Below are positions 1-5,147 of a DNA stretch of 5,147 bases, piece after piece (position 1 is the first letter of the stretch; each line of letters opens with the position of its first letter). This DNA is from Caldithrix sp. (GTDB taxonomy: Bacteria; Zhuqueibacterota; Zhuqueibacteria; Oceanimicrobiales; Oceanimicrobiaceae): positions 1 through 5,147 of the forward strand of contig SMXE01000123.1 of the NCBI GenBank assembly GCA_004357015.1, given 5' to 3'. Below the pieces are notes generated by a model. It made no database searches. It saw only the letters and a list, made by a program, of their open reading frames with translations, and had not been told where the DNA came from. A program made the position numbers and the translations under genes.

Positions 1-136
1 ACTACGCGTTTGGCCACTGGCTCTTGACCTTTGGCTTTTAATTTTTGGGTAGTTCCGTCGTGAATATCATTTCACCTGTTTTGTGACTTACAAATAACCA
101 TATTTAATTAGTGATTAACCGAAAACGCGGTCGCTG
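1..136. other. AT-rich non-coding stretch downstream of sufC
   Basis: No credible gene is present on either strand. On the minus strand the ATG overlapping the sufC stop gives only [10 protein letters not shown] before TAA; an ATG at 80 gives about 10 codons and another at 99 gives nine. Stops are frequent in all frames between about 60 and 120. The composition is visibly richer in A+T than the genes, and the 7-bp repeat (9-36) lies at its far end. I see no sufD-like coding remnant that I could defend. Confidence 0.6.
9..36. repeat. Degenerate 7-bp tandem repeat, four units, possibly continuing outside the window
   Basis: Reading the plus strand from 9, four consecutive heptamers are TTTGGCC, ACTGGCT, CTTGACC and TTTGGCT, fitting YTTGRCY except for the second unit (ACTGGCT), which departs at its first two bases. 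On the minus strand they read AGCCAAA, GGTCAAG, AGCCAGT and GGCCAAA. All units share the TGRC core in strict 7-bp register. Short heptamer arrays of this kind occur in intergenic DNA of several bacterial groups. The next seven bases toward the window edge (8-2) no longer fit well, so the array may end here or resume beyond. Confidence 0.5.
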
Positions 137-150
137 TCATGCGGCGACCG
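122..150 (-). terminator. Possible weak terminator hairpin at the sufC stop codon
   Basis: CGGTCGC (150-144) and GCGACCG (134-128) on the minus strand are perfectly complementary 7-nt arms around a 9-nt loop that contains the sufC stop codon. A short run of four T residues (125-122) follows two bases later. The stem is GC-rich, but the U-tract is short and the stem begins inside the coding region, so termination may be partial or the pairing may be coincidental. It would fit an operon ending at sufC. Confidence 0.35.
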
Positions 151-904
151 GTTCGCCTGACTCCTCTTTCAGCCAGTCATAGCCCCGATCTTCCAGTTGC
201 AGCGCAAGACTCTTGTCGCCCGATTTCACGATTCTACCATCGACCAGCACGTGCACGAAGTCGGGCACGACATAGTCAAGCAGTCGCTGATAATGTGTGA
301 CCACAACGATAGCCTTGTCTTTGCTGCGCAGGCTATTGACGCCGTCGGCAACAATCTTCATCGCGTCGATGTCCAGCCCCGAGTCTGTTTCATCAAGAAT
401 AGAAAGTTTCGGCTCCAGAATAGCCATCTGAAAAATCTCGTTGCGCTTCTTCTCACCACCGGAAAATCCCTCGTTGACAGACCGTTTCAGAAATTTTTCT
501 TCCATCTTTACCAGTTTAAGTTTTTCTCTGACAAGCGAAAAAAATTCCATGGCATCCAGTGGTTCCAGCCCGTGAGCCTCCCGCATCTGGTTAAGCGCTG
601 TCTTAAGAAAGTTGGCCATGCTTACGCCCGGAATCTCGACCGGATATTGAAATGCCAGAAAAACGCCGTCCCGGGCACGGTCTTCCGGCTTCATCTCCAG
701 CAGGTCTTTGCCGTTGTACTCAATGGAACCGGCAAGCACTTCATACTCTTCGCGGCCGGCAAGCACGTTTGCAAGGGTGCTCTTGCCGCTGCCGTTCGGT
801 CCCATGATGGCATGAACCTCACCCGGATTCACTTCCAGGTTTAACCCTTTGAGAATCTGATTGCCCGCCACCGCTACTTCTAAATTCTTTATCTTCAACA
901 TCAT
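137..904 (-). CDS. sufC: Fe-S cluster assembly ATPase SufC
   Basis: SufC is an ABC-type cytoplasmic ATPase that pairs with SufB and SufD. ATP-driven SufC dimerization opens the scaffold for cluster assembly. The 255-residue protein is of normal length and has the complete nucleotide-binding set: Walker [10 protein letters not shown] (35-43), Q-loop Q86 ([12 protein letters not shown]), signature [11 protein letters not shown] (147-157), Walker B with the SufC-specific [12 protein letters not shown] (167-178, catalytic Glu172) and H-loop His204 (VVTHYQRLL). There are no membrane segments, as expected. It follows sufB by 36 bp with its own ribosome site. The stop TGA overlaps an ATG (ATGA at 140-137), the usual arrangement for a coupled next gene, but that frame closes after 10 codons, so no sufD follows directly. 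A long plus-strand frame across this gene (197-844) is its antisense shadow. Confidence 0.97.
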   Translation of the reverse strand: MMLKIKNLEVAVAGNQILKGLNLEVNPGEVHAIMGPNGSGKSTLANVLAGREEYEVLAGSIEYNGKDLLEMKPEDRARDGVFLAFQYPVEIPGVSMANFLKTALNQMREAHGLEPLDAMEFFSLVREKLKLVKMEEKFLKRSVNEGFSGGEKKRNEIFQMAILEPKLSILDETDSGLDIDAMKIVADGVNSLRSKDKAIVVVTHYQRLLDYVVPDFVHVLVDGRIVKSGDKSLALQLEDRGYDWLKEESGEPVAA

Positions 905-914
905 TGATTTGTGT

Positions 915-920
915 CTCCTG
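915..920 (-). promoter_or_regulatory. Shine-Dalgarno of sufC, favouring the first of two adjacent ATGs
   Basis: CAGGAG on the minus strand (920-915) lies 10 nt before the ATG at 904 and 13 nt before a second in-frame ATG at 901. The spacing favours 904, although MLKIKNLEV from 901 would be the more usual SufC N-terminus, so the start is uncertain by one codon. Confidence 0.6.
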
Positions 921-940
921 AAAATGAAAGTTGAATAATC

Positions 941-2386
941 TTAGCCAACGCTGCCTTCAAGGCTGATCGCCAGCAGCTTCTGCGCTTCAACCGCGAATTC
1001 CATGGGAAGCTCGCGGAAAACTTCTTTGCAATAACCATTCACAATCAGCGCAACGGCGTTCTCCGTGTTAATACCGCGTTGATTGCAGTAAAATATCTGG
1101 TCTTCGCCGATTTTTGTTGTGGTGGCTTCATGCTCTATTCTGGCCGACTTGTTGTGAATCTCAAGGTATGGAAACGTGTGCGCACCACACCTGTCACCGA
1201 TCAGCAATGAGTCACATTGTGAGAAGTTGCGAGCGTTCTCGGCGCCCTTCGCCACGCGCACCAAGCCGCGGTAAGAATTCTGACTGCGACCGGCGGAAAT
1301 GCCCTTGGAAACGATGGTGCTCTTCGTGTTTTTGCCAAGGTGAATCATCTTAGTGCCCGTGTCCGCCTGCTGGCAATTGTTCGTCAACGCCACCGAGTGA
1401 AACTCCCCAACAGAATTGTCCCCCTTTAAAATCACGCTCGGATATTTCCAAGTGATTGCTGAGCCCGTTTCAACCTGGGTCCAGGAAATTTTGGAATTTT
1501 CGCCCTGGCAAATGCCGCGCTTGGTAACGAAATTGTAAACGCCACCCTTGCCGTTTTCATCGCCCGGGTACCAGTTCTGCACGGTGGAATATTTCACTTC
1601 AGCATCTTTGTGTGCCACGAGTTCAACCACAGCGGCGTGCAACTGATTTTCGTCACGCATGGGTGCAGTGCAGCCTTCGAGATAGCTGACATAAGAGCCT
1701 TCCTCCGCCACGATCAAGGTGCGCTCGAATTGTCCCGTGTTTGCAGCATTGATTCGAAAGTAGGTTGACAACTCCATGGGACAGCGCACGCCTTTCGGGA
1801 TGTAGCAGAAAGAGCCATCGCTGAACACCGCAGAGTTGAGCGACGCGTAGAAGTTGTCCGTGTAAGGAACCACTGAACCCAGATATTTCCTGATCAGGTC
1901 GGGATGGTTATGCACAGCTTCCGAAAAAGAACAAAAGATGATGCCTTGTTTGCTGAGTTCATCCTTGAAAGTCGTTGCCACCGAAACGCTGTCTATGATC
2001 GCGTCCACGGCCACACCGGACAAGCGTTTTTGCTCCTCAAGGGAGATGCCGAGCTTATCAAACGTTTCCTTGATCTTTGGATCAAGGTCGTCGAGACTCT
2101 CAAGCTGAGCTTTCTTTTTGGGAGCCGCATAGTAATAAGCGTCCTGATAATCTATGGGCGGGTACTTGACATTGGGCCACGTCGGTTCCGCCAGTTTTTG
2201 CCAATACCGAAACGCCTTCAGGCGCCATTCCAGCAGAAAATCCGGCTCGTTTTTCTTGTTTGAGATAAAGCGAACCGTATCTTCATTGAGACCCTTGGGC
2301 GCCAGTTCATTCTCGATGTCTGTTGTAAAGCCCCACTTGTATTCGGTCTTAGTAAATTCTTCAATGGTTTCTTGTTCAGTGTTCAT
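941..2386 (-). CDS. sufB: Fe-S cluster assembly scaffold protein SufB
   Basis: SufB is the scaffold subunit of the cytoplasmic SUF complex on which sulfur and iron are assembled into a cluster. At 481 residues it is full length (E. coli SufB is about 495). A helical N-terminal region (about 1-130, including [13 protein letters not shown]) is followed by the right-handed beta-helix core and a C-terminal helical region that contacts SufC. Residues matching functional positions in E. coli are visible with an offset of about 14-15: C239 (EGCTAPM; E. coli C254, sulfur entry), C391 ([11 protein letters not shown]405, nascent cluster site) and H419-E420 ([15 protein letters not shown]433/E434). The motif FYCNQRGI follows at 432-439. 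The ATG at 2386 has AGGAG (2397-2393) 6 nt upstream. It ends with TAA 36 bp before sufC. Nothing looks broken, and SufB rather than SufD is certain from the full motif set. Confidence 0.97.
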   Translation of the reverse strand: MNTEQETIEEFTKTEYKWGFTTDIENELAPKGLNEDTVRFISNKKNEPDFLLEWRLKAFRYWQKLAEPTWPNVKYPPIDYQDAYYYAAPKKKAQLESLDDLDPKIKETFDKLGISLEEQKRLSGVAVDAIIDSVSVATTFKDELSKQGIIFCSFSEAVHNHPDLIRKYLGSVVPYTDNFYASLNSAVFSDGSFCYIPKGVRCPMELSTYFRINAANTGQFERTLIVAEEGSYVSYLEGCTAPMRDENQLHAAVVELVAHKDAEVKYSTVQNWYPGDENGKGGVYNFVTKRGICQGENSKISWTQVETGSAITWKYPSVILKGDNSVGEFHSVALTNNCQQADTGTKMIHLGKNTKSTIVSKGISAGRSQNSYRGLVRVAKGAENARNFSQCDSLLIGDRCGAHTFPYLEIHNKSARIEHEATTTKIGEDQIFYCNQRGINTENAVALIVNGYCKEVFRELPMEFAVEAQKLLAISLEGSVG

Positions 2387-2417
2387 CCAAAACTCCTATG
2401 AATGAAAAATCGTTTGA

Positions 2418-2744
2418 TTACATTGCGAAGCTGCTGCCGCAACCGCACGTTCTCTGTGCATTCGGATTGTTGAACGTGAAGCCGGAGCCACTTAAACCAT
2501 CAGTAAAATCCAGTTCCGTACCGTTCAGGTAGATCGCGCTCTTCGGGTCCATCACTACTTTCATCCCATCAAATTCCATGATTTTATCGTCGGGACGTGT
2601 TTCTTTTACAAAATCGAGCACGTAGGATAGACCTGAACAGCCACCGCCCTTCACGCCCACGCGGAGCGAAAGTTCCCCGTCTGTGGTCTCCTGACTCATC
2701 AATTTTCTTACTTCAACAATGGCTTTGGTTGTGACTGTAATCAT
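2418..2744 (-). CDS. sufA: A-type iron-sulfur carrier protein (SufA/IscA/ErpA family)
   Basis: This 108-residue HesB/IscA-family protein has normal family length. A-type carriers accept a cluster, in SUF systems from the SufBCD scaffold, and deliver it to apo-proteins in the cytoplasm. The three ligand cysteines are all present: C36 in GGGCSGLSY, and C100 and C102 in the C-terminal CGCG motif. The glycine-rich GSGFTFNNPNA segment (86-96) before the CGCG is typical. The start at 2744 is supported by a strong AAGGAG (2757-2752) 7 nt upstream. It lies 18 bp after the Rrf2 gene and 31 bp before sufB, clearly in the same operon. The name sufA is by operon context; the sequence alone does not separate SufA from IscA or ErpA. 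Confidence 0.93.
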   Translation of the reverse strand: MITVTTKAIVEVRKLMSQETTDGELSLRVGVKGGGCSGLSYVLDFVKETRPDDKIMEFDGMKVVMDPKSAIYLNGTELDFTDGLSGSGFTFNNPNAQRTCGCGSSFAM

Positions 2745-2762
2745 ATTTTGACTCCTTAATGA

Positions 2763-3200
2763 TCAATGCCAGACGACATGTTGCATTTCCATTTCATTAT
2801 TAATATCGGCCAGAGAGATGCCGGCCAGAAACAGCTTGAACTGTTTTTGAATCACCTGAAAAGAATCGCTGATATTACAATTCTCCAACTGCACACAATC
2901 GCACTCCGAAGCGCCGACGACGCAATCGACTATGCCCAGCGGGCCTTCGATGCTTTCAATGATCTCGGAGAGGGAAATTTGGTCTCCGGCGCGGCCAAGT
3001 ACGTATCCGCCCTTCGCGCCTTGACATGATTTAACGATACCACTCCGCGCAAGCGTCTGTAAAGTCTTGGCCATCGCTTCCAGAGGAATGTTATACAGAC
3101 TGGCCACATCCTTGGCACGAATGATGGCGCCCTCCGGCTGATTCAACATATGCTTCAGCGCAATAATTCCGTATTCAGATTTTTTTGATAACCTTAGCAT
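2763..3200 (-). CDS. Rrf2-family transcriptional regulator (IscR/SufR-like), probable Fe-S sensor
   Basis: This 145-residue protein has the usual Rrf2 length and layout. An N-terminal winged helix starts MLRLSKKSEYGIIAL; the recognition region lies at about 31-55; the wing SCQGAKGGYVLG spans 58-69; then come SLSEIIESIEGP (76-87), a cysteine cluster, and a C-terminal dimerization helix at about 112-134. Cysteines in the cluster are C93, C100, C102 and C108 (spacings 6, 1 and 5), a variant of the three-Cys Fe-S ligand set of IscR-type proteins. C59 in the wing is extra. It heads the suf operon, 18 bp before sufA, with a strong promoter and an IscR-like palindrome upstream, so it most likely represses its own operon when clusters are plentiful. 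The ATG at 3200 has only a weak Shine-Dalgarno (AGGG at 3206-3203, 2 nt away), but the conserved N-terminus supports it and no in-frame ATG, GTG or TTG lies just upstream. Assignment to IscR versus another Rrf2 subgroup is not settled. Confidence 0.92.
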   Translation of the reverse strand: MLRLSKKSEYGIIALKHMLNQPEGAIIRAKDVASLYNIPLEAMAKTLQTLARSGIVKSCQGAKGGYVLGRAGDQISLSEIIESIEGPLGIVDCVVGASECDCVQLENCNISDSFQVIQKQFKLFLAGISLADINNEMEMQHVVWH

Positions 3201-3208
3201 ATCCCTAC

Positions 3209-3240
3209 AAAAATAAACCCGACCTTTTTAGTCGGGTTTA
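3209..3240 (-). terminator. Rho-independent terminator after ccmF, overlapping the suf promoter
   Basis: Two perfectly complementary 10-nt arms (3240-3231 and 3223-3214, reading TAAACCCGAC and GTCGGGTTTA on the minus strand) enclose a 7-nt loop (3224-3230). On the minus strand they are followed by five T residues (3213-3209). The stem has a GC-rich core and an A/T base, a good intrinsic terminator for RNA arriving from ccmF. On the plus strand no comparable T-run follows, so activity should be mainly on the minus strand. The 5' arm lies where the suf promoter is expected to start transcription, so only read-through RNA from ccmF would contain both arms. The same palindrome may be an operator (separate entry). 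Confidence 0.72.
3215..3239 (-). promoter_or_regulatory. Candidate IscR type-1-like operator for the Rrf2 regulator
   Basis: The 25-bp palindrome just downstream of the -10 box has the half-site arrangement of the E. coli IscR type-1 site, recalled as ATASYYGACT - 5 bp - AGTCRRSTAT. The minus-strand halves are AAACCCGACT and GGTCGGGTTT around five A residues. By my count 21 of 25 positions agree, with identical spacing of the GAC/GTC cores. In known IscR systems the cluster-loaded repressor binds type-1 sites over its own promoter. The neighbouring gene encodes an Rrf2 protein with a cysteine cluster, so feedback control is the natural inference. The palindrome is also a good terminator hairpin, which could explain the symmetry alone. 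Confidence 0.5.
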
Positions 3241-3268
3241 ATATAGACAAAACGGAATTCTTTGTCAA
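3240..3268 (-). promoter_or_regulatory. Sigma70-type promoter of the Rrf2-sufABC operon
   Basis: On the minus strand a consensus -35 box TTGACA (3268-3263) is followed after exactly 17 bp by a -10 box TATATT (3245-3240), one mismatch from TATAAT. An A/T-rich tract (about 3272-3300 on the plus strand) lies just upstream of the -35 box and could act as an UP element. With usual spacing, transcription would start near 3234-3232, giving a leader of about 33 nt before the regulator ATG at 3200. The last base of the -10 box is the first base of the 10-bp palindrome, so a repressor bound there would block polymerase. The positions are read directly; the start site is inferred. Confidence 0.8.
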
Positions 3269-3274
3269 GACAAA
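3261..3274. promoter_or_regulatory. Small inverted repeat over the -35 box (possible second operator)
   Basis: TTTGTC (3261-3266) and GACAAA (3269-3274) form a perfect 6-bp inverted repeat with a 2-bp centre, and it covers the -35 hexamer of the suf promoter. A further copy of GACAAAA starts at 3246, 23 bp (about two helical turns) from the one at 3269. Part of the symmetry comes from the -35 sequence itself and the surrounding A/T tracts, so chance is a real alternative. If functional, it would be a binding site for the Rrf2 protein or another regulator competing with polymerase. Confidence 0.3.
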
Positions 3275-3314
3275 AAAACTAAAACTTTTGACCATAAATA
3301 AACTGGTCCGGAAC

Positions 3315-5147
3315 CTATACCACCTCTGCCTTTCGCCGCGTTCGGACCCGGGCAGGCACCATCCTCTTTTCCCGTGCGTCGGGTAAGAGAATGATGAATG
3401 TCCCCAAAGTGATTATTAAACCGGAAAGCCACACCAGATTGACAAGAGGGTTTATGTAGACTTTAAAAACGGCGCTCCTGTCCTCATTGGGTTGCGCCAG
3501 GACCACGTACAGATCTTCCAGCAGCGTCGAACGCAGTACCACCTCAGTGGTCGGCTGTTCCTGAACTTTGTAAAAATGCTTGTTCGGGTAGAACGTTTTT
3601 ATCTTTTTGCCATTTTTATAAACGTCCATCTTCGCTTTATAGACGGTCTTATTGGCATCATCCAGAATCTGAAAATCCATATACTCGAGGGTGTATCCTC
3701 TGACCTGCATTGACTCGCCAATCTGCAGATGCTGTTCTTTCTCGGTGTCGAAGGCCTTACCCGTAAAACCAACAAACATAACGACCATGCCGAAATGAAC
3801 AACATAGCCACCGTAGCGCCGCTTGTTTTTCTGCAGCAAGCGCAACAGGGCGCTGAAATAGTTTTCAGCATTGGTGCGCATTCTGGCCCGCGCTCCCCGA
3901 TGGAACTCGGCGACAATCGTGGCAACCACAAAGATCGACAAGGTCAGCGATACCAGTGCATAGAAATGTCGGATACCCGCCACCAGCATAATTATGAGGC
4001 CGATGAGGGCAGAAAGGGATGGTTTTAAGAAGATCTTTTTCAGCAGTTTTTTGGAGGTCTTGCGCCAGGCCACCAGCGGCCCGACCCCGGTAAGAAACAG
4101 CAGGAAAAGACCGATAGGAATCGTGACCATGTTAAAGAAGGGTGCAGCTACAGTGATCTTTTCGCCGCGTATAGCTTCCGTCACGATGGGGAAAATCGTG
4201 CCCCAGAAAACAGCAAAAAGCGCTCCCAGAAATACGAGATTATTGAGCAGAAAGACAGACTCTCTAGAAACGATCGAATCGAAATGATGTTTGGTTTTAA
4301 GGTCAGGAAGTCTTTTGATGACCAGAATGGCAGACCCCCCGATGAGCAAGACCAAGTAACCGACAAACCAGCCGGCGATATCAGAACGGGCGAACGAATG
4401 CACCGATGAAACCACCCCGCTGCGGGTCAGGAAGGTTCCGAAAATGCACAGCGTGTAGGTCAGCAGAATCAACGAAATGTTCCACACGCGCAGCATGTTT
4501 TTCTTTTCCTGAATCATGACGGAATGAATGAAGGCAGTGCCGGCCAGCCACGGCATGAGCGCCGCATTTTCGACGGGATCCCAGGCCCAGTAGCCGCCCC
4601 AGCCAAGTTCCATGTATGCCCACTTTCCACCCAGCAGCAATCCGATTCCAAGAAAGAACCAGGGAACGATCGTCCAACGGCGAATAGTGCGGAGCCACTG
4701 GCTGTCCAATCTACGGGTGAACAAGGCAGCGATGGCGAACGCAAACGGTACGACGAATCCGACGAACCCAAGGTAAAGTATAGGCGGATGAATGGCCATT
4801 GCAGGATGCTGGAGCAGAGGATTCAGGCCGCGTCCATCCGGCGGTGCGAATGACGAGGAACCAACAGGCTGGGTCACAGATTTGATGACCCGGCCATCAG
4901 CCAGCGCCCAAAGCTTCTCAAATGGCGGCGAAACGAATATATTGAGCAGTATGAAAAACGCTGCGCTGACCATTAGCGTAGCAACGACATACGGCATCAA
5001 TTCGCGATTTTTATCTCTGTTCAAATAGATGGCGAGTGCCGCGTAGATGGACAGTAGCCAGCCCCAGAACAGCAGAGAACCTTTCTGCCCGCCCCACAGA
5101 GAGGCAAGGATGTAAAGGGTAGGCATGTCCCGGTTAGAGTAGCTGGC
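3315..5147 (-). CDS. ccmF: Cytochrome c-type biogenesis protein CcmF (heme lyase subunit), 5' end outside window
   Basis: CcmF is the large integral-membrane subunit of the system I heme lyase, which with CcmH ligates heme from CcmE to apocytochrome c at the periplasmic face. The frame is open to the window edge. Seven sense codons (A-S-Y-S-N-R-D) precede the first visible Met at 5126 and fit the family's conserved 'YSN' stretch, so that Met is internal and the N-terminus is missing. Numbering from it, I see WGGQKGS at 11-17, the WWD heme-handling segment at 169-187 (WGGYWAWDPVEN core), and all four expected heme histidines: H113 (HPP, P-His1), H201 (AFIHS, TM-His1), H243 (SVHSFA, P-His2) and H444 (VVHFG, TM-His2). 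About a dozen hydrophobic segments are visible. A soluble periplasmic stretch at about 456-556 precedes a last membrane helix at about 562-582 and a basic tail. The first Trp of the usual WW pair is Tyr179. The gene ends with TAG 114 bp before the Rrf2 regulator and is probably the last gene of a ccm cluster. Confidence 0.96.
   Translation of the reverse strand, partial: ASYSNRDMPTLYILASLWGGQKGSLLFWGWLLSIYAALAIYLNRDKNRELMPYVVATLMVSAAFFILLNIFVSPPFEKLWALADGRVIKSVTQPVGSSSFAPPDGRGLNPLLQHPAMAIHPPILYLGFVGFVVPFAFAIAALFTRRLDSQWLRTIRRWTIVPWFFLGIGLLLGGKWAYMELGWGGYWAWDPVENAALMPWLAGTAFIHSVMIQEKKNMLRVWNISLILLTYTLCIFGTFLTRSGVVSSVHSFARSDIAGWFVGYLVLLIGGSAILVIKRLPDLKTKHHFDSIVSRESVFLLNNLVFLGALFAVFWGTIFPIVTEAIRGEKITVAAPFFNMVTIPIGLFLLFLTGVGPLVAWRKTSKKLLKKIFLKPSLSALIGLIIMLVAGIRHFYALVSLTLSIFVVATIVAEFHRGARARMRTNAENYFSALLRLLQKNKRRYGGYVVHFGMVVMFVGFTGKAFDTEKEQHLQIGESMQVRGYTLEYMDFQILDDANKTVYKAKMDVYKNGKKIKTFYPNKHFYKVQEQPTTEVVLRSTLLEDLYVVLAQPNEDRSAVFKVYINPLVNLVWLSGLIITLGTFIILLPDAREKRMVPARVRTRRKAEVV

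Noticed and set aside
24..52. TTGACC on the plus strand as a -35 box of a promoter pointing into the suf genes
   Set aside because: No acceptable -10 box lies at 16-18 bp, and the hexamer belongs to the tandem heptamer repeat.
100..140. The 10-codon ORF overlapping the sufC stop as a real small gene or sufD remnant
   Set aside because: Ten residues are too few to recognise, and no other frame continues with SufD-like sequence.
729..766. Direct repeat CCGGCAAGCAC at 729-739 and 756-766
   Set aside because: Both copies encode Val-Leu-Ala-Gly in sufC, nine residues apart, in a normal SufC sequence; a coding coincidence.
197..844. A 215-codon open frame on the plus strand
   Set aside because: It is antisense to sufC throughout, resembles no family I recognise, and sufC on the other strand has every ABC ATPase motif.
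3290..3308. GACCA/TGGTC inverted repeat after the ccmF stop as a separate terminator
   Set aside because: The stem is only 5 bp with a 9-nt loop, and the T-run lies 11 nt beyond it; the 10-bp hairpin downstream is far better.
4524..5028. Overlapping plus-strand frames of 109 and 78 codons opposite ccmF
   Set aside because: They overlap conserved CcmF coding sequence, have no convincing ribosome site, and their products show no recognisable domain.

Overview
The window reads as an ordinary Gram-negative housekeeping locus, with every supported gene on the minus strand. In transcription order (high to low coordinates) it holds: the 3' part of ccmF (cytochrome c maturation, system I); a compact regulatory gap; an Rrf2-family regulator; an A-type Fe-S carrier (SufA/IscA/ErpA family); sufB; sufC; and an AT-rich non-coding tail that runs off the window. 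CcmF with its WWD domain points to a bacterium with an inner membrane and periplasm that makes c-type cytochromes. Base composition is near 50% G+C by eye. No gene fixes the phylum. A deep-branching proteobacterial or FCB-type lineage is possible, but that is only a guess.

Region by region: 5147-3315 is ccmF, open at the window edge, so its true start lies outside. The 114-bp gap 3314-3201 holds a near-consensus sigma70-type promoter (TTGACA, 17 bp, TATATT). It also holds a 10-bp perfect hairpin with a U-tract, whose core resembles the IscR type-1 operator, and a second small inverted repeat on the -35 box. From there the four Suf genes run as one tight operon with gaps of 18, 31 and 36 bp. 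Good Shine-Dalgarno sequences precede sufA, sufB and sufC, and only a weak one precedes the regulator. Positions 1-136 hold no credible gene. They contain a possible weak hairpin at the sufC stop, a 10-codon ORF overlapping that stop, and a four-unit degenerate 7-bp tandem repeat (9-36) at the window edge.

How the genes work together: SufB (scaffold) and SufC (ATPase) form the core of the SUF Fe-S assembly machine. The A-type protein probably passes clusters to apo-targets. The Rrf2 protein has a cysteine cluster suited to an Fe-S ligand and probably senses cluster status to control its own operon. SufD and the cysteine desulfurase SufS do not follow sufC directly and are not in the window. 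CcmF acts separately in periplasmic heme ligation to apocytochrome c and appears insulated from the suf operon by the terminator.

I see no undescribed multi-gene system. The most interesting part is the regulatory gap, where one palindrome may serve as both the ccmF terminator and the suf operator, placed so that suf transcripts starting at the promoter cannot form the hairpin.
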